Source of the DNA: Actinoplanes philippinensis
GTDB lineage: Bacteria > Actinomycetota > Actinomycetes > Mycobacteriales > Micromonosporaceae
NCBI RefSeq assembly: GCF_900113015.1
Contig: NZ_FONV01000009.1
Span: forward strand, 372,001 to 436,000
Direction: 5' to 3'
DNA: 64,000 nt
Below are positions 1 to 8,537 of the stretch, one piece after another (position 1 is the first letter of the stretch; each line of letters starts with the position of its first letter). The notes under the pieces were generated by a model. The model was not told the origin of the DNA and did no database searches. It was given only the letters and a program-made list of their open reading frames with translations. A program made the translations under genes and the position numbers.

Positions 1-1967
1 GTGCGGCCGGTCCAGATCGCTGTCGGCTCGGTGCGGTTGGCGTCCGACCGTGGCACGGCGAACCAGCCGCCCGCGGTGCCGGCCTTCATGTCGGCGTACA
101 TCCCGGTGTTGAGCCGGTCGATCAGGACCTTGGTGCCCTTGCCGTACAGGTTCGCCTTCCATTGCGCGGTGATCCCACGGGAGTCGAACGCCGTGCGTAC
201 CACCGTGAGGTCGGTTTTGCTCAGGCGGAACGACCGGGCGGAGGCGAGCACCGCCTCGCGGGCGTCGACGAAGTCCGACATGGGCGTCAGGTAGTCGGTG
301 AGCGCCCGGTAGACGATCTTGTCGGCGGTCGTCGTGCCGAGTTTCTGGCGCAGGTCCCAGAGGGCGCCGGACACGATCGTGGAGTTGAGGTGCACACCGC
401 CGTCGTCCATCGAGGGTGTGTCGATGAGGTGCTGGAAGTCGGCGGTGGTGGCGCCGTCGTCGAGGTCGCGCAGGGCGCAGGCGGCCGGCGCCAGGGTGCG
501 GCAGAGGTCGCCGCCGAGCAGGCCGGCCTGGGGGTCGGACATCGGCGTGCCCGACGTGTCGACGTCGATGGCGTTGCCGAAGTAGTCGGCGAGGGCCTCG
601 TTGAGAGCGCCGGACTGTCCGGCGTAGACGAGGTTCGCGGTGTGCTCGACCACCCCGTGGGTCATCTCGTGGCCGACGACGTCGGGGTCGGCGGCGAGCG
701 GCAGGTACTCGTCGTCGCCGCTGCCGTACACCATCCGGGTGCCGTCCCAGTAGGCGTTGACGAACGGGTAGCCGCCGTAGGTGATCCCGACGACGGAGTC
801 GATCGGCATGCCCTGGTCGTCCAGGCTGTCGCGGCCGAGTTTCGTCCGGTACCACTCGTACACCTGTGTGGCGTCCCAGGCGGCGTCGACGGCGCCGGCG
901 GCGGTGAGGTCGGCGCCGAGCGTGGTGGTCGGTGACGCGAACGGCGTCATGCCCTCGGGGAACTGCCCGTCGAGCAGGTTGTAGTAGTCCCAGCCCCGGC
1001 CGTCCCAGGTGGTGATCGGCACCGTCGCGCCGCTCGGCCGGCGGTGGGTCACGTCCATCATCAGGTAGGAGCCGGCGTCGAGGAGCGCGAGCGGCACGGT
1101 GGCGCCGTGCAGGGTGGTGCCCTGGCCCGCGACCGACCCGGTCCCGTCGCCGGCCCGGCGCGGCTGCTTCGTGGCGGGCGGCACGGCGGCGGTGCCCTCG
1201 GCGGCCAGGGCGGCGGCCTGCTGGTCGGTGGCGAAGGTCTTGATCCGGCTGACGCTCAGCAGCGGCACCCCGGTCGTCGCGCCCACGTACACGTCGCGGA
1301 GCACGGGCCGGCCCGTCACGGTGTCCCTGCCCTTGACGAGCACGCGGCGGGCGAGCACGCCGGCGCCGGTCGGCATGACGAGCAGCCCCTGGTCGGTGCC
1401 GGAGAGGTCGGTGGCGGGTGTGCCGGGGCGCGGGGCGGAGCCGACGACCGCCGCGCCGGGGTGCAGGCTCCGGCGGACCTCGTCGACCGCCCGGGACACG
1501 GCGACCGCGGCGGGGATCGTGGTCACGCCGGTGTCGACGTCCAGCTCGGTGAAGTAGGTGCCGGACGTTCCGGTCACCGTGCGTTTTCCGGCGGTCTTCT
1601 CGGTACGCACGACGTACTGGGCGCCGAACACGGGCAGGCCCTTGTACTTCTGGTCGAGCCGGACGGTCTCCCGGACGCCTTCGGTCTCGACGCTCGCGGT
1701 GGTGAGCGTGCCGGCCGGATCATCGATGCGATAGCGATCCTTGTGCCCGGTGAGGTGGGTCTTGGCGGCCTGGTCCGGTGCGATCGTGGCGTCCACCGGG
1801 TCGGCGACGTCGTCCACGAGGGCGGGGGTGTCCGTCGGCGGCGCCACGGTGACCGGGACGGATCCCTCCGGCGCCGGGGGTGCCGCGGTCGCGGCCCGGG
1901 CGGTGGTTCCGAGGATGGCGGCCGAGGCCAGAACGGCGATCACGGGGAGTGCCCTGGATCTGCGCAA
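1..1967 (-). CDS. M4 (thermolysin-like) secreted zinc metalloprotease, 3' end beyond window
   Basis: Secreted neutral metallopeptidase that would degrade extracellular protein. The chosen start is TTG at 1967 with GGAG six bases upstream; it gives a signal peptide (RRSRALPV, then a hydrophobic stretch to ATARA-type cleavage). A fungalysin/thermolysin propeptide follows (TYFTELDVDTG). The zinc motif HEMTH lies at residues 433-437, and the third ligand Glu is in NEALADYF (Glu457). Downstream GVHLNSTIVSGALWDL is the region of the family's active-site histidine. The reading frame is open over all 655 visible codons, and the C-terminus runs off the left edge. A LuxR-type regulator is divergently transcribed, with a perfect palindrome between the two genes, which suggests local control. 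The family call is firm; the substrate is unknown. Confidence 0.93.
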   Translation of the reverse strand, partial: MRRSRALPVIAVLASAAILGTTARAATAAPPAPEGSVPVTVAPPTDTPALVDDVADPVDATIAPDQAAKTHLTGHKDRYRIDDPAGTLTTASVETEGVRETVRLDQKYKGLPVFGAQYVVRTEKTAGKRTVTGTSGTYFTELDVDTGVTTIPAAVAVSRAVDEVRRSLHPGAAVVGSAPRPGTPATDLSGTDQGLLVMPTGAGVLARRVLVKGRDTVTGRPVLRDVYVGATTGVPLLSVSRIKTFATDQQAAALAAEGTAAVPPATKQPRRAGDGTGSVAGQGTTLHGATVPLALLDAGSYLMMDVTHRRPSGATVPITTWDGRGWDYYNLLDGQFPEGMTPFASPTTTLGADLTAAGAVDAAWDATQVYEWYRTKLGRDSLDDQGMPIDSVVGITYGGYPFVNAYWDGTRMVYGSGDDEYLPLAADPDVVGHEMTHGVVEHTANLVYAGQSGALNEALADYFGNAIDVDTSGTPMSDPQAGLLGGDLCRTLAPAACALRDLDDGATTADFQHLIDTPSMDDGGVHLNSTIVSGALWDLRQKLGTTTADKIVYRALTDYLTPMSDFVDAREAVLASARSFRLSKTDLTVVRTAFDSRGITAQWKANLYGKGTKVLIDRLNTGMYADMKAGTAGGWFAVPRSDANRTEPTAIWTGR

Positions 1968-2046
1968 CTGATGCTCCTGCGGGGTTGTGAACAGGCTCAG
2001 CCCACCTCACCGCGATATCGGCGACGGCCACAAGAACGACGTTGTG

Positions 2047-2060
2047 CACTTGCGCAAGTG
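2047..2060. promoter_or_regulatory. perfect 14-bp palindrome between protease and LuxR-type regulator
   Basis: CACTTGCGCAAGTG is a perfect palindrome 80 bases upstream of the protease start and 113 bases upstream of the regulator start. It is a good candidate operator for the divergent regulator. Its role is inferred from symmetry and position only. Confidence 0.55.
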
Positions 2061-2172
2061 AGCAGTTCCGCCCGTTGTCCACACCGGAGCCGCTTCTTAC
2101 AGATCCGTAATCGCCGATTCATTCGGGCGAGAGAAGCCGTGCGCATGCTCGACCCGGAGGGACGTAGAACCT

Positions 2173-3195
2173 ATGGGCGAGACGAATGTGCCGTGGTCGG
2201 CGACCGGTCTGGATCCACTGGCCGGCCGGGTGCTGGAGCACCTGGTGTCGGTGCGGTCGGCGGACCGTGACGAGGTGGCGTCCGCGGCCGGGGTGTCGCC
2301 GTCGGAGGCGGAGCGCGCGCTGGGGCATCTCGCGGAGTCGGCCCTGGCGTCGCGGATCGGCGGCACGGGACCGCGATGGGCGGCCGCGCCGCCGCGTTCG
2401 TCGCTCGGCGCCCTGCTGGCCCGCCGCCGGGCCGAGCTGGCCCGTGTCGAGGATCTGGTGGAGCGGCTCTCCGAGGCGCACGAGGCGGTGTCCGGGCCGC
2501 GCGCGACCGACATGGTGGAGGTGCTGAAGAGCGAGGACCAGGTGCCGGCGCGCTATCGCCAGCTGCTGATGGGCAGCTCGGTCGAGGTGCTGCATCTGGC
2601 GAAGCCACCGTATGTGACGGGTGCGGCGGCGTCGGCCGAGGCGGTCGAGGTGATGCCCGGCGTGCGGATGCGATCGGTGTACGAGACCGACGGCTTCTCC
2701 GACGCGACATCGCTCGTGACGGCGCTGCACGGGACAGGCCGGGGCGGCAAACTACGGCTGACCTCGCAGATCCCGGTCAAGCTGGTGATCTTCGACCGGG
2801 CCGCGGCGATGCTGCCGGTCTGGCTGGACCGTCCGTCGTCGGGTTCCCTGGTGGTCCACTCCCCCGCCCTCGTGATGGCGCTGGTCGCCCTGTTCGAGAG
2901 CGTGTGGCAGCGCGCCGAGCCGGTGTCGCTGGCGAGACGCTCCGAGCTGCCGGCGTCGGGGCGGGAGCTGCGGACGCGGGAGATCCTGCGGATGATGGCG
3001 GTCGGCATGAAGGACGAGACGATCGCCCGGATCCTCGACGTGAGCCGCCGTACCGTTCAGCAGCACATCAGCGATGCGGGCGCCCTGCTCGGCGCCCGGA
3101 CCCGCTTCCAGATGGCCGTGCTGGCGGCGAAGCGGGGCTGGCTGAGCGACCAGGACGACAGCGTGGAGCAGCCGGAGCCGCTGCCGTCGCGTTGA
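2173..3195 (+). CDS. LuxR-type transcriptional regulator with TrmB-like N-terminal winged helix
   Basis: DNA-binding regulator of 340 residues. The N-terminus (about 10-65) has a winged-helix pattern (VRSADRDEVASAAGVSPSEAERALGHL) like TrmB/MarR-type domains, followed by a short coiled-coil (ARRRAELARVEDLVERL). The middle is a sensor-like domain similar to the phospholipase-D-like region of TrmB proteins. The C-terminus (about 270-325) is a LuxR/GerE helix-turn-helix (TREILRMMAVGMKDETIARILDVSRRTVQQHI). Such two-HTH regulators often sit beside secreted protease genes in actinomycetes. GGAGGG lies somewhat far upstream of the ATG. It probably controls the divergent M4 protease gene and possibly itself; the signal is unknown. 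Confidence 0.85.
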   Translation: MGETNVPWSATGLDPLAGRVLEHLVSVRSADRDEVASAAGVSPSEAERALGHLAESALASRIGGTGPRWAAAPPRSSLGALLARRRAELARVEDLVERLSEAHEAVSGPRATDMVEVLKSEDQVPARYRQLLMGSSVEVLHLAKPPYVTGAAASAEAVEVMPGVRMRSVYETDGFSDATSLVTALHGTGRGGKLRLTSQIPVKLVIFDRAAAMLPVWLDRPSSGSLVVHSPALVMALVALFESVWQRAEPVSLARRSELPASGRELRTREILRMMAVGMKDETIARILDVSRRTVQQHISDAGALLGARTRFQMAVLAAKRGWLSDQDDSVEQPEPLPSR

Positions 3196-3201
3196 CGGCT
3201 C

Positions 3202-3222
3202 GCGCCGGTCAGGACCCGGCGC
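3202..3222. terminator. short hairpin between convergent genes
   Basis: GCGCCGG, a seven-base loop, then CCGGCGC form a perfect 7-bp stem just after the LuxR-type gene and over the last codons of the convergent TetR gene. There is no T tract, so termination is possible but not certain. Confidence 0.35.
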
Positions 3223-3928
3223 CGCCGAACAGGCGGGCGTGCACGCCGTCGAGGACGATCTCGAGCCCGCTGTCGAAGCGGTCCTCGGTGAACCGGTGCC
3301 GCAGGCCGGCCACCGACAGCAGGCCGTCCAGCCCGTTGCCGAGCACGGTGTCGCGCAGGTACTGGTCGATCTGCGGATGCCCGGCGTAGGGGGTGAGCAC
3401 CGCGGTGGCCGGGTTGAGAGCGTAGCCGGTGACGAAGCTCTTGATCGTGCCGACGGCGAGGGTGACGTCCTGCGGGGCCAGGCGCGGGGTGATCGCCGGG
3501 TCGGTCAGCGCACGCACATGGTCGTTCCAGTGGCGTAGCTGTCCCGGGCCGGGCAGCGGCCCTGGACGGCCGAGGGCGTGCACGAACCAGGGGTGTGCGC
3601 GGTAGAGCTCCAGGGTGTCGCGGCCGATCGACCGTAGCCGGGATCGCCAGTCGTCGCCGGAGGTCGGGCGCTGCTCCGCGAACACGCGGTCGACCATGAG
3701 CTCCAGCAGCTGATCCTTGGTGTCGATGTACCAGTAGAGCGACATCGCGGTGATGCCGAGGTCCGCGGCGACCCGGCGCATCGACACCACCTCCAGGCCG
3801 TCCCGGTCGGCGAGCGCGACGGCGCTGCTCGCCAGGTCGTCACGGGTGAAGGCCTGTCCCTTGGCGGCTCGCGGCGTGCGCGCCGGTCGCAGCCACACCG
3901 ACCCGTGGGTGTGCTCACCGGTCGACAT
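3209..3928 (-). CDS. TetR-family transcriptional regulator (TetR class C-terminal domain)
   Basis: Repressor-type regulator of 239 residues. The N-terminal helix-turn-helix spans about residues 24-70 (FTRDDLASSAVALADRDGLEVVSMRRVAADLGITAMSLYWYIDTKDQLLELM). YWYIDTK is the form seen in the TetR(tet)/TetR_C_1 group, and the C-terminal half is the ligand-binding helical domain. It is divergent from a TMEM175-like channel gene. Two palindromes with a CATACG-centre-CGTATG core lie in the intergenic region, so autoregulation and control of the neighbour are likely. The inducer is unknown. Confidence 0.9.
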   Translation of the reverse strand: MSTGEHTHGSVWLRPARTPRAAKGQAFTRDDLASSAVALADRDGLEVVSMRRVAADLGITAMSLYWYIDTKDQLLELMVDRVFAEQRPTSGDDWRSRLRSIGRDTLELYRAHPWFVHALGRPGPLPGPGQLRHWNDHVRALTDPAITPRLAPQDVTLAVGTIKSFVTGYALNPATAVLTPYAGHPQIDQYLRDTVLGNGLDGLLSVAGLRHRFTEDRFDSGLEIVLDGVHARLFGGAGS

Positions 3929-3990
3929 GGCTCACCACTCTAGTGAGCCTGCCGTCCCGCCTGGCCACCGCACCCCCGAGCCATTCTTGT

Positions 3991-4003
3991 CATACGTCGT
4001 ATG
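3991..4003. promoter_or_regulatory. TetR operator candidate, site 1
   Basis: CATACGTCGTATG is a perfect 13-base palindrome with a single central base. It has the same core as the longer site at 4028-4050. It sits 63 bases before the TetR start. Confidence 0.6.
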
Positions 4004-4027
4004 TCTACCTGGGCGACCGGCCACAGA

Positions 4028-4050
4028 CTTATCATACGGCGTATGATAAG
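4028..4050. promoter_or_regulatory. TetR operator candidate, site 2 (23-bp palindrome)
   Basis: The half-site CTTATCATACG is followed by one central G and its exact reverse complement. It shares the CATACG half-site with 3991-4003. It overlaps an in-frame ATG at 4043, which argues that translation of the channel gene begins downstream at 4082. Confidence 0.75.
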
Positions 4051-4081
4051 AATGGTGTCCCCCTATTCCGAGGACATCTTC

Positions 4082-4696
4082 ATGAGTGACTCCACCCCGC
4101 CGCTGCGCGCCGAACGGCTGACCTTCTTCAGTGATGCCGTCGCCGCAATCGCGCTGACCCTGCTGGTCCTGCCGCTGGTCGAACTGGTGCCCGAGGCGAT
4201 CGAGGACGGCGAGACCCCGGCCGAGTTGGTGGGCCATCACGTCGTGCCGTTCGCCAGCTTCCTGCTCAGCTTCTTCGTCATCTGGCGTATCTGGACGGTG
4301 CATCACCAGCTGTTCGACCGGGTGGAATCCATCGACCACCGCGTCGTGCGGATCAACTCGCTGTGGCTGTTGTGCGTGGTCGTCCTGCCCTTTCCCGCCG
4401 AAATGGTCGGCGCGTACGGCGACGAACCCCTGGTGATCGCGCTCTACATCGGTGTGCTGCTGGCGAGCAGCATCACGCTCACCGTGCTCGCGACCGCCCT
4501 TCGCCGGATCAACCCGGCCGAGTCATCTCCGCCCCGGACGTCCCTCGAGCAGCTGGTCGGCAATGCCGTGTGCCTGGCGCTGGCCTTGGTGCTCGCCATG
4601 GCCATACCCGGCGCCGGCTATTGGCCACTGCTGCTGCTTCTGGCCGACGGCCCCGTGCTGGCCCTCGTGCGGCGGCGGAGATCTCGACCGTCATGA
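4082..4696 (+). CDS. TMEM175/DUF1211-family membrane protein (putative potassium channel)
   Basis: Membrane protein of 204 residues. RAERLTFFSDAVAAIALTLL near the N-terminus matches the family signature of Arg then FSDxxxAI in the first membrane helix. About six hydrophobic helices follow. Bacterial TMEM175 members conduct K+, with the FSD motif helix lining the pore. The start at 4082 is supported by GAGGAC six bases upstream; in-frame starts at 4001 and 4043 fall in or before the operator palindromes. It probably belongs to the regulon of the divergent TetR protein. Confidence 0.85.
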   Translation: MSDSTPPLRAERLTFFSDAVAAIALTLLVLPLVELVPEAIEDGETPAELVGHHVVPFASFLLSFFVIWRIWTVHHQLFDRVESIDHRVVRINSLWLLCVVVLPFPAEMVGAYGDEPLVIALYIGVLLASSITLTVLATALRRINPAESSPPRTSLEQLVGNAVCLALALVLAMAIPGAGYWPLLLLLADGPVLALVRRRRSRPS

Positions 4697-4697
4697 G

Positions 4698-4720
4698 AAG
4701 GCCGCCCACGGCGCGGCTTT
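4698..4720. terminator. intrinsic terminator-like hairpin
   Basis: AAGGCCGC and GCGGCTTT pair over 8 bp (one G-T) around a seven-base loop, directly after the channel gene stop. The right arm ends in a short T run. It lies between convergent genes. Confidence 0.5.
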
Positions 4721-4781
4721 CCCGGCGAACGCACCGGCCACGCGTTCCGGCTGGTCGCGGAGGTCCCGGGCCGCTGCCGGG

Positions 4782-5798
4782 TCAGTCGGCATTGAGCAGG
4801 CCGGCGCCCAGCCCGGTGAGGGTGTGGCGGACCGTGTTGCGGTGCCGCCGGCTCACCACCAGGCCCGCCTCGCGCAGCACCGAGGCGTGCTGGCTGGCGC
4901 CGCCGGGTGAGATGCCGATCCGCTGGGCGAGTTCGGTGGTGGTGCAGCCGTCGGCGATCACCCGCAGCGCGGCAGCCCGGGTCACGCCGAGCAGGCCGGC
5001 CAGCGCCCGTTCGCCGGGTTCGCCGGGGCGGCGCCACAACCGCAGGGCGGTCGCCGGGTCGAGGGGCGCCGGGTAGATCAGCACGGCCGGCTCGTCGTTC
5101 CAGGGTATGTAGAGCCCGGGGTCGGCGTCGTTGAACAGCGACGGGGCCAAGAGCAGACCACGACCCCGCAGGTGTACGTCGAGGACCGCGGCCGGTCCGG
5201 ACGCGCTGACGCCGAACGAGGCCGGCACCTCCAGGACCGGCGGCTTCCACTGCAGTGTCGGTGCGAGCCCGGCCAGCATCGCGTCCAGTCCGTGGCGGGC
5301 CATCACGTCGATGCGGGCGGCGCGTTCGTTGTCGAGCAGCGCCCGGATGCGTGGCCAGTACGGTCCGATCGCCGCGTCGTGAAAATCGGTCAAGGCGTGC
5401 GTCATCCGGATCCGGGCCGCGCGGTCGCCGTGCGCGAAGTCGGAGACCCACCCAATCTGGACACCCGCGTCGAGCGGGGTGAAGGCGAATTCGTCCCGTA
5501 GCGGTCCGGCCGGTGCGTGGCACAGCCGGTCGATGCCCTCGGCGAGGCTGTCGGAGGCCCCGAGCAGGGTGAACAGGTCGACGAAGCCGGGCGCGGGCGC
5601 CAGATGGCGGGCGATGTCGGCCACGTCCGGCGGCAGCCTGCGCGTGGCGGCCAGGGCCGGGTGGCGCCAGCCGTCGAGCAGTGTGCGCTTCTGCGGTCGT
5701 TGCAGCACGGACATGCTCAGCTGCAGTTCGGCCAGCGGACCCAGGACGGCCATCCGGACCCGGGCGACGTCGGCGACCGTGAAATGGATTCGCAGCAC
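4782..5798 (-). CDS. ArsR-type winged-helix regulator with DUF5937-like N-terminal domain
   Basis: The 338-residue product starts at GTG 5798, giving VLRIHFTVADVARVRMA, the usual N-terminus of this actinobacterial family. The open frame extends to 5924, but that extension looks non-coding. The N-terminal two thirds is the family-specific domain of unknown ligand. The C-terminus (about 255-335) is a winged helix: LAGLLGVTRAAALRVIADGCTTTELAQRIGISPGGASQHASVLREAGLV. Such proteins are typically local repressors. It is divergent from the I36 inhibitor gene, with about 140 bases between the starts; no clear operator was recognised. Confidence 0.82.
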   Translation of the reverse strand: MLRIHFTVADVARVRMAVLGPLAELQLSMSVLQRPQKRTLLDGWRHPALAATRRLPPDVADIARHLAPAPGFVDLFTLLGASDSLAEGIDRLCHAPAGPLRDEFAFTPLDAGVQIGWVSDFAHGDRAARIRMTHALTDFHDAAIGPYWPRIRALLDNERAARIDVMARHGLDAMLAGLAPTLQWKPPVLEVPASFGVSASGPAAVLDVHLRGRGLLLAPSLFNDADPGLYIPWNDEPAVLIYPAPLDPATALRLWRRPGEPGERALAGLLGVTRAAALRVIADGCTTTELAQRIGISPGGASQHASVLREAGLVVSRRHRNTVRHTLTGLGAGLLNAD

Positions 5799-5938
5799 CT
5801 CGTCATCGTGCCGTCCACTGTGGTGTTTTAGCCAGGCCGGAATGTCGTTGATCGGGTTCCCGATAGTGCCGGAATCTGTGGCCAGCCATTCACGCCGCCC
5901 GATCCGTGCGGCGACGTTCGACACACGGGAGAAACGTG

Positions 5939-6364
5939 ATGAAACTGCAGACAGCGATCCGGTCGACGGTCGCTATCGTCGTGCTGCTGTTCGGGCTGCT
6001 CGTCGCGGGCGGGTCACCGGCGACGGCCGCGCCGTCCGGCCCGTCGCAGGTGGCGGCCGCCTCGTACGCCGACTGCCCCTCGGGCAATGTCTGCTTCTAC
6101 ACCGGCAACGGCGGCACCGGCTCGATGTGCCGATGGAGCGACGCCGACCCCGACTGGTCGGCGGGCTCGGTGCGGTGCAGCTGGGCGCAGACCCAGCCGG
6201 CCCGGTCGGTGTACAACCACGGCCAGTCGACGGCCTACACCGCCGTCGCGTTCTACATCGGCCGTAACTACACGAGCTACAACGGGTGCATGGGCCGCGG
6301 CTGGATGGGCGACATCGGCCCGGTGTTCCTGCTGTCGCACAGGTGGTACAACGGCGCCTGCTGA
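5939..6364 (+). CDS. secreted peptidase inhibitor, family I36-like
   Basis: Exported protein of 141 residues. The ATG at 5939 follows GGGAGAAA. A signal peptide (MKLQTAIRSTVAIVVLLFG, ending near TAAP) precedes a Cys-containing domain starting CPSGNVCFYTGNGGTG, with further cysteines near CRW, RCSW, NGCMG and the terminal NGAC. This pattern matches the beta-gamma-crystallin-like I36 inhibitors represented by the Streptomyces metalloprotease inhibitor SMPI. It could protect against metalloproteases such as the M4 enzyme upstream, but that link is speculative. It ends at a strong hairpin. Confidence 0.8.
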   Translation: MKLQTAIRSTVAIVVLLFGLLVAGGSPATAAPSGPSQVAAASYADCPSGNVCFYTGNGGTGSMCRWSDADPDWSAGSVRCSWAQTQPARSVYNHGQSTAYTAVAFYIGRNYTSYNGCMGRGWMGDIGPVFLLSHRWYNGAC

Positions 6365-6383
6365 CCTTCCCGGGGGCAGGACC

Positions 6384-6414
6384 GCAGCGGCGTCCGCACG
6401 GGGGACGCCGCTGC
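6384..6414. terminator. bidirectional terminator hairpin
   Basis: GCAGCGGCGTCC, a seven-base loop, and the exact complement GGACGCCGCTGC form a 12-bp perfect stem between the convergent inhibitor and dehydrogenase genes. Confidence 0.7.
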
Positions 6415-6463
6415 GATCCGTCTCGACCGCGCCCGCGCCGGACTCCGGCAGGCGCAGCACCCG

Positions 6464-7639
6464 TCAGGGTTTGAGGACTACTTTCTCGCAGTTGTCCTGC
6501 TTGTTCTTGAACATCTCGAAGCCCCGTTCCGCCTCGTCGAGCGGCAGGGTGTGGGTGATGATCCGGGTCGGGTCGAGCTCGCCGCGTTCGATGCGCTGCA
6601 GCAGGGGCTTCATGTAGCGCTGGACGTGGCATTGGCCGGTCCGCAGGGTCAGGGACCGGTTCATCCAGGCGCCGGCCGGGAACTTGTCGAGGAACCCGCC
6701 GTAGACGCCGATGACCGAGACCACGCCGCCGCTGCGGCAGGACATGATCGCCTGGCGCAGCGCGTGCGGACGTTCGGTCTCCGAGCGTACGGCCTGCTTG
6801 ACCCGGTCGTAGGCGGCGATGTGCGCGCTGCCGTGGGTGGCTTCCATCCCGACGGCGTCGATGCACTTGTCCGGTCCCCGCCCGCCGGTCAGTTCTAGCA
6901 GCCTCGACCGTACGTCGACCTCGTCGAAGTCGACCGGGATGTGGCCGGCCTGTTCGGCCATCCGCAGCCGGTACGGCTCCTTGTCGATGGCGATGACCTT
7001 CGCGGCGCCGAGCACCCGGGCGCTGTCCATGGCGAACTGCCCTACCGGGCCGGCGCCCCACACCGCGACCACGTCGCTGGGCTGGATGTCGCACATCTCG
7101 GCGCCCATGTAACCGGTGGGCAGGATGTCGGACAGGAACAGCACCTGCTCGTCGGTCAGCTCGGATTCGATCTTCAGCGGGCCGACGTCGGCGAACGGCA
7201 CCCGCGCGTACTGGGCCTGACCGCCCGCGAAGCCACCGGTCAGGTGCGAGTAGCCGAAGATTCCGGCGACCGGATGGCCGAACATCTTCTCCGCGATGCC
7301 GGCGTTGGGGTTGGTGTTCTCGCAGCAGGAGTACAGCTCGGCGGCGCAGGCGGCACACGCGCCGCAGGCGATGGGGAACGGGACCACCACCCGGTCGCCG
7401 ACGCGTAGCCGGTCCGCGGACACGCCGGAGCCGACCTCGATCACCTCGCCCATGAACTCGTGGCCCATGACGTCGCCGTCCTGCATCGTGGGGACGTACC
7501 CGTCGACCAGGTGCAGGTCCGAGCCGCAGATGGCGGTGGAGGTGATCCGTACGATCGCGTCGCGTTTGTTCAGGATCTTCGGGTCCGGCACGTCACGGAC
7601 CTCGACCTTGTTACGGCCGGCCCAGGTGTTCGCCCTCAC
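6464..7639 (-). CDS. zinc-dependent alcohol dehydrogenase (formaldehyde-dehydrogenase-like MDR)
   Basis: Medium-chain dehydrogenase of 391 residues. Catalytic zinc ligands are visible in CGSDLH (Cys near 38) and GHEFMGEV. The structural zinc cysteines cluster in CGACAACAAELYSCCE. The Rossmann fold glycines are in VWGAGPVGQFA, followed by acidic IDKEPYR, consistent with NAD(H). The long insert and the LPTGY motif place it near glutathione-independent formaldehyde dehydrogenases. It starts with GTG overlapping the stop of the upstream SRPBCC gene by four bases (GTGA), so the pair is translationally coupled. The real substrate is unknown; an aldehyde or alcohol is likely. Confidence 0.87.
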   Translation of the reverse strand: MRANTWAGRNKVEVRDVPDPKILNKRDAIVRITSTAICGSDLHLVDGYVPTMQDGDVMGHEFMGEVIEVGSGVSADRLRVGDRVVVPFPIACGACAACAAELYSCCENTNPNAGIAEKMFGHPVAGIFGYSHLTGGFAGGQAQYARVPFADVGPLKIESELTDEQVLFLSDILPTGYMGAEMCDIQPSDVVAVWGAGPVGQFAMDSARVLGAAKVIAIDKEPYRLRMAEQAGHIPVDFDEVDVRSRLLELTGGRGPDKCIDAVGMEATHGSAHIAAYDRVKQAVRSETERPHALRQAIMSCRSGGVVSVIGVYGGFLDKFPAGAWMNRSLTLRTGQCHVQRYMKPLLQRIERGELDPTRIITHTLPLDEAERGFEMFKNKQDNCEKVVLKP

Positions 7640-8178
7640 TGGTCGGCTCCCTTCGCGAGTTCGGCGTCCGACAGCGGTTGCGCCGGGCGTTGCGGGAACT
7701 CCTTGCGGGCGCGTTTGCCCCAGGGGGCGCCGTCGGAGCGCACCACCTCGCCGGTCTCCAGGACCTGCTTGAGCCGGCGCAGGTCGTCGTCGAGCTGCTG
7801 GTGCGGTTCTTCACCGAAGTACTTGGCGACCGCCTTGCCGATGACGCCGCCGGGGATGTCGTAGATCAGCACCACGTGGACCTCGGTGCTGACGCCGTCC
7901 GGGGCGGGCAGGAAGCGGACCGTGCCGGCGTTGGGCACGTCGGCGTTCCCGGTCGAGCGCCACGCGATCTTCTCGCCGGGATCCTCGTCGAGAATCTCCG
8001 CGTCCCAGGTGACGTTCTTGCCGAAGGGGGCGGCGGCCGACCAGTGGCTCGTCCGGCTGCCGGTCGTACGAACCTGTTCGACATGCGCCATGAACGTCGG
8101 CAGGTTCTCCAGGTCACGCCAGTAGGCGTACACCTCGGAGGCGGGTTTGCGGATGGTCGTCGTTGCCGTCAACTCCAT
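7636..8178 (-). CDS. SRPBCC/START-like (polyketide cyclase type) protein
   Basis: Predicted product of 180 residues starting at ATG 8178 behind a strong GGAGG. MELTATTTIRKPASEVYAYWRDLENLPTFM is the usual SRPBCC beginning, and later WDAEILDEDPGEKIAWRSTG and the C-terminal helix fit a hydrophobic-cavity helix-grip fold. These proteins bind or shuttle small hydrophobic ligands; no catalytic residues can be assigned. It is the first gene of a two-gene operon with the dehydrogenase, which may act on the bound ligand (inference). The C-terminal tail beyond about residue 150 is charged and probably disordered. Confidence 0.85.
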   Translation of the reverse strand: MELTATTTIRKPASEVYAYWRDLENLPTFMAHVEQVRTTGSRTSHWSAAAPFGKNVTWDAEILDEDPGEKIAWRSTGNADVPNAGTVRFLPAPDGVSTEVHVVLIYDIPGGVIGKAVAKYFGEEPHQQLDDDLRRLKQVLETGEVVRSDGAPWGKRARKEFPQRPAQPLSDAELAKGADQ

Positions 8179-8537
8179 GGATCCTCCTTTGCGTCCGCCG
8201 CGCGCCGTCGATGCGGCTGCCGATTCGTCGACCCGGGAGGCCTGCCCGGCGATCAGCAGGTCCGGCACGCCCCGCCCACCGTTGACCGGGAACGGGTCTG
8301 GTCATCGCCCCGCCTTCCCGCGAGGAAAACGCCTAAACCGGCCCAGCGACCCCTGGCCCCGTCGGCCCGGTGACATAGGGAAAGAGCCGGGGCATGTAGG
8401 CGCACCGATGGGGAAAGCTCGGCCACGGCCCGGGCCGCCGCGTGCGGCCACCATCCCTCGCCCTCCGACCGGGCCGGCGACCGCCGGTGATCCGGCACCC
8501 TGCCGACCCGGATCGGAACCGGGTCCAGGCTCACCGT
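8179..8537. other. intergenic region between two dehydrogenase operons
   Basis: About 360 bases with no supported gene. It holds the promoter region of the SRPBCC-dehydrogenase operon and the end of the PfpI operon. All open frames here look like GC-rich shadows. Confidence 0.5.
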
